Shown here piece after piece: positions 32,265-39,542 of a DNA stretch of 39,542 nucleotides; the stretch's first letter is position 1; each line of letters starts with the position of its first letter. The stretch is from Gammaproteobacteria bacterium. GTDB taxonomy: Bacteria; Pseudomonadota; Gammaproteobacteria; Steroidobacterales; Steroidobacteraceae. Location: positions 1-39,542 of the forward strand of contig SCUD01000121.1 in assembly GCA_004297335.1 (NCBI GenBank), written 5' to 3'. The notes under the pieces are model-generated. The model saw nothing but the letters and a program-made list of their open reading frames with translations, did no database searches and was not told the DNA's origin. The position numbers and the translations under genes were made by a program.

Positions 32265-32369
32265 CAGCCACTCCGCACGAGCCCGCGGGGATACCACCTC
32301 CGTCGACCGGCTCGCTCCGGTAGACTCTAGCGAATTCCACGCGGCCGCGCCGCACCGGTTCCTCCATCC

Positions 32370-33041
32370 ATGGCGCATCTCCCGGTGGCCCAGCACGACT
32401 CCCCGCGGCTCCTGAAATCCGACCTCCTCGGTACCGTGCACCGGATCGACCGCGAGGATCGATGCCTGGTCCTGCGCGACACGCGTGGAGCACGCTGGTG
32501 GCTGCGCTGGCTCGCACGCTGGCTGTGCCGGCGCGAGGCCCGCGCGCTCGCCCGCCTGGATGGCCTGCCCGGCACTCCGCGCCTCGCAGCTGCCAGCGCC
32601 GTCGGTTTGCAGCGCGAGTGGCTCGACGGTCAACCGATGCAGCTCGCACGGCCCGCGAACCCGGCCTACTACCGGCAGGCGCGCCGGCTGCTGGTGGCGC
32701 TGCACCGCTGCGGCGTCGCGCACAACGACCTGGCGAAGGAGCCGAACTGGCTCGTCACTCCGGCGGGCGCACCGGCCATCATCGACTTCCAGCTCGCCTC
32801 ACTGACCCGCCGTCGCGGCCGCTGGTTCCGCATGCTCGCGCGCGAGGACCTGCGCCATCTGCTGAAGCACAAGCGCACCTACTGCCCCGACAATCTCACG
32901 CAGCGCGAACGGCGCATGATTGCGCGGCCGGCACCGGTCAGTCGCATCTGGATGGCGACCGGGAAGCCGCTGTACCGGTTCGTGACACGACGTCTCTTCG
33001 GCTGGGCCGACCGCGAGGGCGCGGGCGACCGGCGGTCATGA
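32370..33041 (+). CDS. Small RIO/InaA-like protein-kinase-fold protein
   Basis: A 223-residue protein with a kinase C-lobe signature. The catalytic loop is [14 protein letters not shown] (HxDLxxxxN, near residues 118-131), and the metal-binding motif is [10 protein letters not shown], with DFQ in place of [19 protein letters not shown] precedes the loop. The N-lobe is short and I cannot find a normal glycine loop or a clear VAIK lysine; [10 protein letters not shown] may supply the helix-C Glu. After the C-lobe comes a very basic tail that could touch membrane or LPS. Related proteins are annotated as serine/threonine kinases or LPS-core-kinase-like; the substrate is unknown. No ribosome site is evident at the ATG. 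Its stop is 17 bases from that of the convergent patatin gene. Confidence 0.7.
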   Translation: MAHLPVAQHDSPRLLKSDLLGTVHRIDREDRCLVLRDTRGARWWLRWLARWLCRREARALARLDGLPGTPRLAAASAVGLQREWLDGQPMQLARPANPAYYRQARRLLVALHRCGVAHNDLAKEPNWLVTPAGAPAIIDFQLASLTRRRGRWFRMLAREDLRHLLKHKRTYCPDNLTQRERRMIARPAPVSRIWMATGKPLYRFVTRRLFGWADREGAGDRRS

Positions 33042-33058
33042 CCGGCCCGTTCGCCGCC

Positions 33059-35284
33059 TCAGCGGAAGCGGCCCAGCAGCAGGTAGAAGCTGCGCTCGCC
33101 GTCTTCGTCGAAGCCAGCCGCGAGGTACACCGGGCCGAGCAGCGTGTCGAAACCGAGGAACAGCGCGCCGTTCGCACGAGCCGAGCCCAGGTCGATCTCG
33201 CTGCGCCGGTCCCAGGTGTTGCCGAGCTCGAGCGACAACCCGGCGTAGACGGGCATGTCGAGGAAACCCTCGTCGCCGCGGCCGATGCGCCGGTACCCGA
33301 TCGCACGGGCGATGCCGAAGTGAGACCCGCGCAGGGCCTCCGGCGGCAGACCCGACAGATTGAACAGTCCGCCGAGCGACCAGAAATCCTGGATGGAATC
33401 GCGCGGGCCGGACAACAGTGTGCCGGCGGTAGCCCACAGCACGCCGGTATTGCGGCCCCAGGACCGGGCGATCATCCCGTCTACCGATGCCCGGTCGGCA
33501 TCGTCATCGGCGCCGAGCGCGGTGCGCGCGCCCTGCCACTGCAACGTAAACAGCCCGCCAGCGCGCGGGAAATACACGTTGTCGAGCCGGTCCAGGCTGA
33601 ACCGGGCCACGACCTCACCACGATCGAAGCGGCCCGCGCCCGGCAGCGCAGCGTCGTCCGGATCGCCGATGCGCAGCGCCCGACGGCCCGAACCCGCGGC
33701 CAGGCCCAACCGCAGCTCGCCCCAGTTGCCGAGTTCACGGCCCAGGTCGAGGCCCGCCTCCTCACTGTGGATCCGATACGAGGCGACGCGCGTGCCGTCC
33801 TCGATCAGGTCAGCATTGCGCCGCTCGATGAGCAGCCTGGGCGCGACGAACCAGCGCGCCGTGTAGCCGAGCGGCTGGTAGAACTCGGTGAAGATCCGCG
33901 GACTGCCGCCGACGCGCAGGTCGGTCTGCCATTCGGCACCGTAGCGGTTGACTTCGGTCACGAGCACGCGCATGCCCGCGTTGAAGCTGTTCGACCCCGC
34001 CAGATCGTCCTGCAGTTCCAGCCCGAAGCGCACGTAGTTGGGACCCCAGCTCTTGCGACGCGCCGCGACCTTGAGGCCCTGCTGCCCGCCTTCGCGCGCG
34101 ATCCGGTAATCCACCGACTCGAAGATGCCGTCGCCGTAGAGTCGCGACAGGCCGCGCTCCAGTCCGCGCGGATCGAGCGGGTGTCCGACCGCGGGCGCGA
34201 GCTCGGCGAGAATCCGCTCACGATAGCGCTCGGAGCCCGCGTCGGTGCGCACGAAGCGGATCTCCGGCAGCGGCTCCGCACCCGCGTGCCGGGCCGCGAT
34301 GTGACGCTGCCAACCCTCCTCGTCGAGCGCGAGCGCCATCAGGCGCTCCGCCTGCGCGCGGGTCGCAGCCATGCCGAGTTCCACGCCATGACCGACCTGG
34401 GTGAAGTCGAGCGAGGACATCGTGCCGAGTTCCGGCGTGATCAGGATGTCGTCGCCATCCATCATGGCGCGCTGCCGGCCGGTCTCGTGCCCGATCATGA
34501 TCGTCAACATCTGGTTCGAGACGGCGACGGCGGAATTGAGCTGGCGGCGACCGATCGGCTGGGAGCCGACGTCGACCGCGATCACCACGTCGACGCCGAG
34601 CGCCTGGGCGACATCCACCGGCAGGTTGGCCACCAGGCCGCCGTCCACCAGCAGGCGGCCCTCGATCTCGACCGGCGCGAATACGCCGGGCGCGGACATG
34701 CTGGCGCGGATCGCCGCGGTGAGATCACCACCCGCGAGCACGACGCGCTCGCCGCTCTCGAGGTCGGTCGCCACGGCACGGAAGCGGATCGGCAGCTGGT
34801 CGAAATCGTCGATGTACGCGGCAGCCAGGGTCTCGCGGCGCAGCACCTGGCTCAGCTTCTGGCCCTGGATGAGCCCGCGCGGCATCCGGAATCGACGCCC
34901 CTGCACGCCGAGCGGCAGCCGGACGAGATATTCGCGGTCGTCCTGCTTGCGACGAAAGTCGAGGTCGTCGCGTGGCGAACGATCCTTGAAGGCCTCGTAC
35001 CAGTCGAGGGTCTGCACCAGCGCCTCGAGCCGCTCCGCCGGCAGGCCCGCCGCGTACAACCCGCCGACGACGGCACCCATGCTGGTGCCCGCGATGAGGT
35101 CCACCGGGACGTGCATTTCTTCCAGCGCCCTGAGGACGCCGACGTGCGCAACACCGCGGGCACCACCACCCGAGAGCACCAGCCCGATGCGCGGACGCTC
35201 CGCCGGGACGGCGCCGGCAACTGCATCCGCCAGCGCCGGAGCAACCAGGCAGAGACTCAGGAACAGTGGAGTGAGTCGGACCAT
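33059..35284 (-). CDS. Patatin-like phospholipase with POTRA and outer-membrane barrel (PlpD type, type Vd secretion)
   Basis: A 741-residue protein. After a signal peptide (1-20) comes a patatin lipase domain with oxyanion loop GGGARG (39-44), nucleophile GTSMG (Ser68) and catalytic Asp in VDGG (Asp214). A POTRA-like segment follows at about 325-395 (EIRFVRTDAGSERYRERIL, LSRLYGDGIFESVDYRI), then a 16-strand BamA/TpsB-like barrel to the end (AAGFDEDGERSFYLLLGRFR). This is the layout of Pseudomonas PlpD and related fusobacterial FplA, in which the lipase is displayed or released at the surface. The ATG at 35284 starts the signal peptide. Divergent from the third TonB receptor. Confidence 0.9.
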   Translation of the reverse strand: MVRLTPLFLSLCLVAPALADAVAGAVPAERPRIGLVLSGGGARGVAHVGVLRALEEMHVPVDLIAGTSMGAVVGGLYAAGLPAERLEALVQTLDWYEAFKDRSPRDDLDFRRKQDDREYLVRLPLGVQGRRFRMPRGLIQGQKLSQVLRRETLAAAYIDDFDQLPIRFRAVATDLESGERVVLAGGDLTAAIRASMSAPGVFAPVEIEGRLLVDGGLVANLPVDVAQALGVDVVIAVDVGSQPIGRRQLNSAVAVSNQMLTIMIGHETGRQRAMMDGDDILITPELGTMSSLDFTQVGHGVELGMAATRAQAERLMALALDEEGWQRHIAARHAGAEPLPEIRFVRTDAGSERYRERILAELAPAVGHPLDPRGLERGLSRLYGDGIFESVDYRIAREGGQQGLKVAARRKSWGPNYVRFGLELQDDLAGSNSFNAGMRVLVTEVNRYGAEWQTDLRVGGSPRIFTEFYQPLGYTARWFVAPRLLIERRNADLIEDGTRVASYRIHSEEAGLDLGRELGNWGELRLGLAAGSGRRALRIGDPDDAALPGAGRFDRGEVVARFSLDRLDNVYFPRAGGLFTLQWQGARTALGADDDADRASVDGMIARSWGRNTGVLWATAGTLLSGPRDSIQDFWSLGGLFNLSGLPPEALRGSHFGIARAIGYRRIGRGDEGFLDMPVYAGLSLELGNTWDRRSEIDLGSARANGALFLGFDTLLGPVYLAAGFDEDGERSFYLLLGRFR

Positions 35285-35343
35285 ACACAGCGCCGCTTCG
35301 GCAGCCCGAATCGTAGCACGGCCACCCCGGCCGATCGCTGCGG

Positions 35344-35373
35344 CTGACAGCCCGGCACCCGCTCCGCGATAAT
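35344..35373 (+). promoter_or_regulatory. Probable promoter of the third TonB receptor gene
   Basis: CTGACA (35344-35349), 18-base spacer, GATAAT (35368-35373). Transcription would begin near 35380, which argues for translation from the ATG at 35395 rather than 35380. With a leader of about 15 bases there is no room for a cobalamin riboswitch. Confidence 0.45.
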
Positions 35374-35394
35374 CAGCAGATGTCACAAGGCACC

Positions 35395-37449
35395 ATGCAC
35401 AGGTTCGCAGTCATCCTCGCGCTCGCTTGCGGTTCCCAGGCCGCCGGAGCGCTGGAGGAAATCCTGGTCACCGCGACCCGCAGCCCGGCGGCCCTGCTCA
35501 GCTGGCCGGGCAGCGCCACCCGTATCGAGAACAGCAGCATCGCGCTGACCGGACCGACCCACGGCTCCGAGCTCGTGAACCGTGCGGCCGGCGCGATGAT
35601 CCAGCGCGGCAGTGGCCAGGAGTCACTGCCGGCGCTGCGCTCTCCGGTACTGAGCGGTGCCGGCGCCTGTGGGGCCGTCCTGATCCTGGAGGACGGCATC
35701 CCGATCCGGCCGGTCGGTACTTGCAACATCAACCAGCTCTTCGAGCTCAACCTCGAGCAGGCGGCGGCCGTCGAGGTCCTGCGGGGCCCGGGCAGCGCGC
35801 TGTATGGATCGAGCGCGGTGCACGGCATCATCAACGTGATTCCGCCGCTGCCCGCTGAACTGCCACCCCTGGCGCTCGGAATCGAGGGTGGCAGCGACGA
35901 CTACCGCCGCGTCCGCCTCGTGGCCGCGGGCGGCAGCGTCGATCGCCGGGCGGGCATCACGCTGGTCGCGACCGACGATGGAGGCTGGCGCGACGATTCG
36001 GGCTTCCGCGAACAGAAGCTCAACGGGGCCTGGAGCGGCCCGGCCGGAGACGGCGCGCTGACGCTGCGGCTCGCGGCGACGCGCCTGCGCCAGGAGACGG
36101 CCGGCTTCATCCTGGGCGAGGATGCCTGGCGTGACCGCAGCCTCGCCCGTTCCAACCTGAACCCGGAAGCCTGGCGCGATGCGGACAGTGCGCGCCTGAG
36201 CGCCCACTACCAGCGTGCGGGTGGCTTCGATGCGCGCGCCTACCTGCGCAGCTCGCGGATGGATTTCATCCAGCACTTCCTGCTCGGCAAGCCGCTCGAG
36301 GACAACGGCCAGGACAGCGGCGGCCTGATGCTCAGTTGGACGCGTGCCGACGTGGCGGGCGGACGGCTGATCGCGGGAGCCGATGTCGAACTCGCCGCCA
36401 GCTCGCTGCAGCAGCAGCAGGAGGGCCCGACGACCGGTGGCTCACCGGCAGCAAACGCCATCCGCCCGACCGGCCGGCATTACGACTACACCGTCGATTC
36501 CGCGCTGGCGGCCGGCTACCTGCAGTGGCAGCGTGCGCTCGGCCCGCAGTGGCTGCTGGAGGCCGGCGCGCGCCTGGAGCGTGTCCGCTACGACTACGAC
36601 AACCGGATGATCGACGGCAATACGGACGAGAACGGCCAGCCCTGCCCGGGTGGCTGTCTCTATTCGCGTCCGGCCGACCGCGCCGACACCTTCACCAACC
36701 TGGCCCCAAGGCTCGGCCTGACCTGGCAGCCGCGCGCCGGTCTCGCCGCGTGGGCCGCGCTGGCGCGCGGCTTCCGCGCACCGGAGGCCACGGAACTCTA
36801 CCGGCTGCAACGCCAGCAATCCGTGGCTGACCTCGATTCGGAACATGTGGATGCCGCCGAACTCGGCCTGCGCTGGCGCGGCACAGCGCTCGCATTCGAC
36901 CTCGCTGCGTTCCGGATGAACAAGCGCGACGTGATCGTGCGTGACTCGGCCGGCTTCAATCTCAGCGGTGGCAGGACCCGGCACCGTGGCTTCGAATACG
37001 AGTTCGACTGGCGCCTCGCCGAGGGCTGGGGGCTGGCCGGCAACGGCACGCTGGCGCGGCACACCTACCGCTTCAATGCGGCACTCGAGCAGGGCGAGCA
37101 GATCGTCGCCGGCCGGGATGTCGATACCGCGCCGCGCGAGCTGTATGCGCTGCGGCTGCGCCGCAGCGCCGGGCGCCTCGGCGGTGAACTCGAATGGCTG
37201 CGGGTGGGCGGCTACTGGACCAACGCCGCGAACACGGCCCGGTACGGCGGCCATGACCTGCTGAATCTGCGCCTGGCGTGGCGGCCAACCCCGGCCTGGA
37301 CCACCGTGCTGCGCGTCACCAACCTCGCCGACCGTGCCTATGCGGATCGCGCCGACTTCGCCTTCGGCAATCATCGCTATTTCCCGGGACGCGACCGCGC
37401 GTTGTTCCTCGAGCTCAACTGGCAGCGGCCCGGCGCACCGCGGCCGTAG
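35395..37449 (+). CDS. TonB-dependent outer-membrane receptor (BtuB/Cir-like)
   Basis: A 684-residue receptor with signal peptide MHRFAVILALACGSQAAGA and TonB-box region LEEILVTATR. The plug ends with VEVLRGPGSALYGSSAVHGIINVI, and the barrel closes near FPGRDRALFLELNWQRPG. Two pairs of cysteines stand out: GAGACGAV with GTCNINQ in the plug, and QPCPGGCLYS in an extracellular loop, probably disulfides. The length and GFRAPEATELYRLQ segment resemble vitamin B12, catecholate or vibriobactin-type receptors, but no ligand can be assigned. An ATG five codons upstream (35380) coincides with the predicted transcription start. Its TAG stop directly abuts the cysG stop on the other strand, with no base between. 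Confidence 0.88.
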   Translation: MHRFAVILALACGSQAAGALEEILVTATRSPAALLSWPGSATRIENSSIALTGPTHGSELVNRAAGAMIQRGSGQESLPALRSPVLSGAGACGAVLILEDGIPIRPVGTCNINQLFELNLEQAAAVEVLRGPGSALYGSSAVHGIINVIPPLPAELPPLALGIEGGSDDYRRVRLVAAGGSVDRRAGITLVATDDGGWRDDSGFREQKLNGAWSGPAGDGALTLRLAATRLRQETAGFILGEDAWRDRSLARSNLNPEAWRDADSARLSAHYQRAGGFDARAYLRSSRMDFIQHFLLGKPLEDNGQDSGGLMLSWTRADVAGGRLIAGADVELAASSLQQQQEGPTTGGSPAANAIRPTGRHYDYTVDSALAAGYLQWQRALGPQWLLEAGARLERVRYDYDNRMIDGNTDENGQPCPGGCLYSRPADRADTFTNLAPRLGLTWQPRAGLAAWAALARGFRAPEATELYRLQRQQSVADLDSEHVDAAELGLRWRGTALAFDLAAFRMNKRDVIVRDSAGFNLSGGRTRHRGFEYEFDWRLAEGWGLAGNGTLARHTYRFNAALEQGEQIVAGRDVDTAPRELYALRLRRSAGRLGGELEWLRVGGYWTNAANTARYGGHDLLNLRLAWRPTPAWTTVLRVTNLADRAYADRADFAFGNHRYFPGRDRALFLELNWQRPGAPRP

Positions 37450-38844
37450 TCAGGCCTCGAGCGGCACTGCGCCGAACCAGTGCAGTTCGGAGGCACAGGC
37501 CGCGACCGCACCGACGAACAGTATCGCCGGCGACTGGATCGCGTGCCGCGCCGCCGCCTCCGGCAGCCGCGCGAGGTCCGCGACCAGCACCCGCTGTTCG
37601 GGCAAGGTCCCGTTCTCGACCAGCGCCGCCGGCGTCGTGGCCGCGAGACCGGCCGCAACCAGCCGGGCGCAGACGCTGGTGAGCTCCTTCGTCGCCATGT
37701 AGAAGGCGAGCGTCTGCCCGGGACGCGCAAGGCCGCTCCAGTCGATATCGTCCATGGTCCCGCGGCAGTGCGCGGTCACGAGCTGCAGTGCGCTTGCATG
37801 CTCGCGATGCGTCAGCGGGATGCCGGCGTGCGCCGCGCAGGCGAGCGCGGCGGTCACGCCCGGCACGATTTCGTAGGCAATGCCGGCGGCCCGCAGCTCC
37901 GCGAGTTCCTCACCACCGCGACCGAACACCAGCGGATCGCCGCCCTTGAGCCGGACCACGTAGCGCCCGCGCCGGGCATGCTCGACCATCAGCTGGTTGA
38001 TCGCCGCCTGGCGTTCCGGACCGTCGCCGGGACGCTTGCCGACGTCGATGAGCTCGGCATCGCGACGTGCGCGCGCAAGGATCTGTGGCGGCGGCAACCG
38101 GTCGCTCAGGATCACGTCGGCACGCTGCAGCGCGCGCAGCGCCGCGAGCGTCAGCAGGTCCGGGTCACCGGGGCCGGCGCCGACCAGCGACACAAAACCC
38201 GCGGCCGGAGCGTCGCCCGTTTCCAGCCGCTCCGCCAGCAGCCGGTCCGCATCGGCATCGCGGCCCGCGCGCACCGCCGCCGCGACCGGACCTTCCAGCA
38301 GCCAGTCGTAGAGGTTCCGGCGCGTGGCGCCCGCTGCGGTCGCCGCGCGGATGCGCGTGCGCCAGCGCCCGGCAAAGACGGCGAGTCGCCCCCAGGACTC
38401 GTCAAGCTGGGCCTCGATGCGCTCGCGCAGGCGGGTGGCCAGCAGTGGTGCCACACCGCCGCTCGTGATCGCGACCAGGATCGGCGAGCGGTCGACGATC
38501 GCCGGCACGATGAAGCTCGAGAGCTCCGGGGCATCAACGACATTGACCGGAATGCCCGCCGCACGCGCGGCAGAGGCAACCGCTGCATTGACCGCACGAT
38601 CGTCCGTCGCGGCGATGACAATCCGGGCCTCGACCACGTCCGCCGGCTCGAAGTCGCGCTCGAACCAGCACAGGGAACCGTCTCGGGCAAGGCCGGCCAG
38701 TGTTGCCTGCAGCTCCGGGGCGACCACGGTGACCCGCGCACCGGCCCGGCGCAGCAGATCGATGCGGCGTGCCGCGACGGGGCCGCCGCCGACGACCAGT
38801 GCCGGCGCATCCAGCAGGTCGAGACACACAGGCAGGTAGCGCAC
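37450..38844 (-). CDS. cysG: Siroheme synthase (uroporphyrinogen-III methyltransferase / precorrin-2 dehydrogenase / ferrochelatase)
   Basis: A 464-residue trifunctional enzyme making siroheme from uroporphyrinogen III. Its N-terminal CysG-B part has the NAD motif VVGGGPVAARRIDLLRRAGA and ATDDRAVNAAVASAARAAGI. It is followed by the C-terminal SUMT part with VSLVGAGPGDPDLLTLAALRAL, VRLKGGDPLVFGRGGEE and VPGVTAALACAAHAGIPLTHR. The start is GTG at 38844 (VRYLPVCLDLL, matching the usual MDYLPIF-like start), seven bases after cysH. Siroheme serves sulfite reductase in the pathway fed by cysH, and is also the precursor of the heme d1 needed by NirS. The residual upstream open frame lies inside cysH and is not coding. 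Confidence 0.95.
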   Translation of the reverse strand: MRYLPVCLDLLDAPALVVGGGPVAARRIDLLRRAGARVTVVAPELQATLAGLARDGSLCWFERDFEPADVVEARIVIAATDDRAVNAAVASAARAAGIPVNVVDAPELSSFIVPAIVDRSPILVAITSGGVAPLLATRLRERIEAQLDESWGRLAVFAGRWRTRIRAATAAGATRRNLYDWLLEGPVAAAVRAGRDADADRLLAERLETGDAPAAGFVSLVGAGPGDPDLLTLAALRALQRADVILSDRLPPPQILARARRDAELIDVGKRPGDGPERQAAINQLMVEHARRGRYVVRLKGGDPLVFGRGGEELAELRAAGIAYEIVPGVTAALACAAHAGIPLTHREHASALQLVTAHCRGTMDDIDWSGLARPGQTLAFYMATKELTSVCARLVAAGLAATTPAALVENGTLPEQRVLVADLARLPEAAARHAIQSPAILFVGAVAACASELHWFGAVPLEA

Positions 38845-38851
38845 CGCGGCC

Positions 38852-39542
38852 TCAGATGCCGGAGCCGTCGGTCTCGTGCAGTCCGCACTCGCGCTTGAGA
38901 CCGAAGAACCGCGTCGCCTCCGGATCGTCGCCCGCCTCGCCCAGCGAGCGGGTCGTATGCCAGTCGCCGATCGACACGTAGCCACGCTCCCACAGCGGGT
39001 GATAGGGAAGCTCATGCTGCCGCAGGTAGCGATAGACGTCCAGATCCGTCCAGTCGAAGATCGGATGGACCTTGTAGCGGCCGCCGCCGGTGAGCTGCAC
39101 CGGAGCGATCCCTGCGCGCGACACCGCCTGCTCACGGCGCAGGCCGGCGAACCAGGTGCCGGCCCGCAGCTCCCGCAGCGCGCCTTCCATCGGCTCGACC
39201 TTGTGCAGCCGGTTGTAGCGCTCGATGCCCTCGAGCCCCTGTTCCCAGAGCCGCCCGTGGCGGGCCTCGATCCAGGCCGGGGACTCGACACTGCGGCAGA
39301 CCCGCAGATTCAGCGACAGGCGTTCCGTCAGTTCGTCGATGAACCGATAAGTCTCCGGGAACAGGTACCCGGTATCGATGACCACGACCGGTATGCGCGG
39401 GACGATGCGCGTGACGAGATGCAGGGACACCGCCGCCTGCGCGCCGAAGCTCGACGACAGGACGAACTCGCCGGGCAGGCGCTCGAGCGCGACCTCGACC
39501 CGGCCGGCCGCCGGCAGGCGCAGCAGTTCCTCGTTCAGCGCC
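38852..39542 (-). CDS. cysH: Phosphoadenylyl-sulfate (PAPS) reductase, 5' end outside window
   Basis: Reduces PAPS to sulfite in assimilatory sulfate reduction. The last 229 residues are present. The frame is open to the right edge and reads [17 protein letters not shown] at its upstream end, the nucleotide-binding loop, followed by [33 protein letters not shown] and the C-terminal ECGLH active-site Cys motif. The segment [12 protein letters not shown] lacks the paired cysteines of [4Fe-4S] APS reductases, so PAPS is the likely substrate. It precedes cysG by seven bases in one operon. Some 20-30 N-terminal residues are probably missing. Confidence 0.94.
   Translation of the reverse strand, partial: ALNEELLRLPAAGRVEVALERLPGEFVLSSSFGAQAAVSLHLVTRIVPRIPVVVIDTGYLFPETYRFIDELTERLSLNLRVCRSVESPAWIEARHGRLWEQGLEGIERYNRLHKVEPMEGALRELRAGTWFAGLRREQAVSRAGIAPVQLTGGGRYKVHPIFDWTDLDVYRYLRQHELPYHPLWERGYVSIGDWHTTRSLGEAGDDPEATRFFGLKRECGLHETDGSGI

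Noticed and set aside
32462-35347. 961-codon plus-strand frame opposite the patatin gene
   Set aside because: Antisense shadow; the opposite strand carries a complete patatin-POTRA-barrel protein.
35285-35394. Cobalamin riboswitch before the BtuB-like receptor
   Set aside because: The gap is only about 110 bases and the predicted transcript leader about 15 bases. No B12-box-like sequence was seen.

Overview
The window is very GC-rich bacterial chromosome, and every family I can identify points to a gammaproteobacterium. The strongest taxonomic signal is gene order. From the left edge to about 12.8 kb the sequence carries pilY1-pilE, ispH-lspA-ileS-ribF-murJ, rpsT, obgE-rpmA-rplU and ispB. 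Nearly the same set is neighbouring in Pseudomonas aeruginosa. Three features depart from that order: no fkpB lies between lspA and ispH, an AAA/DUF4143 ATPase sits between rplU and ispB, and a second such ATPase follows the tRNA-Pro gene. The many TonB-dependent receptors, a cd1 nitrite reductase and frequent GTG/TTG starts suggest a free-living, facultatively denitrifying heterotroph. I cannot name a genus.

Layout. 1-1.5 kb: type IV pilus assembly protein PilY1 (5' end outside the window), overlapping a minor pilin. 1.5-8.3 kb: a tight minus-strand operon for lipid flippase, flavin kinase, Ile-tRNA synthetase, lipoprotein signal peptidase and isoprenoid synthesis. 8.3-12.8 kb: ribosomal proteins S20, L27 and L21, the ribosome-assembly GTPase Obg, the quinone side-chain synthase IspB and tRNA-Pro(CGG), with good sigma-70 promoters and one terminator. 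10.4-14.3 kb: two unrelated-looking AAA/DUF4143 ATPases, each preceded by an inverted repeat.

14.5-21 kb looks like a nutrient-use locus. A PAS-LuxR-type regulator converges on a minus-strand series: ABM-type monooxygenase, MmgE/PrpD protein, beta-lactamase-fold serine hydrolase and TonB-dependent receptor. A perfect 28-bp palindrome lies in the gap before the hydrolase and is a candidate operator. 21-25.3 kb holds an orphan ParA, a conserved protein of unknown function, a 340-base non-coding gap and PEP carboxylase. The gap contains two inverted copies of a stem-loop element whose loop is conserved while its stems differ yet stay self-complementary. I consider this the most likely undescribed element here.

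25.4-39.5 kb: a heme-type TonB receptor, a three-domain NirS (extra N-terminal cytochrome c + cytochrome c + d1 propeller), a SYLF-domain protein, a beta-hydroxyacid-dehydrogenase-like oxidoreductase, MsrA, a small kinase-like protein, a PlpD-type patatin with a beta-barrel, a third TonB receptor, and the cysH-cysG pair of sulfate assimilation and siroheme synthesis (cysH runs off the right edge). Siroheme is the precursor of heme d1, so cysG and nirS are metabolically linked. None of the dedicated d1-heme genes (nirF, nirDLGH, nirJ, nirE, nirN) is in the window.
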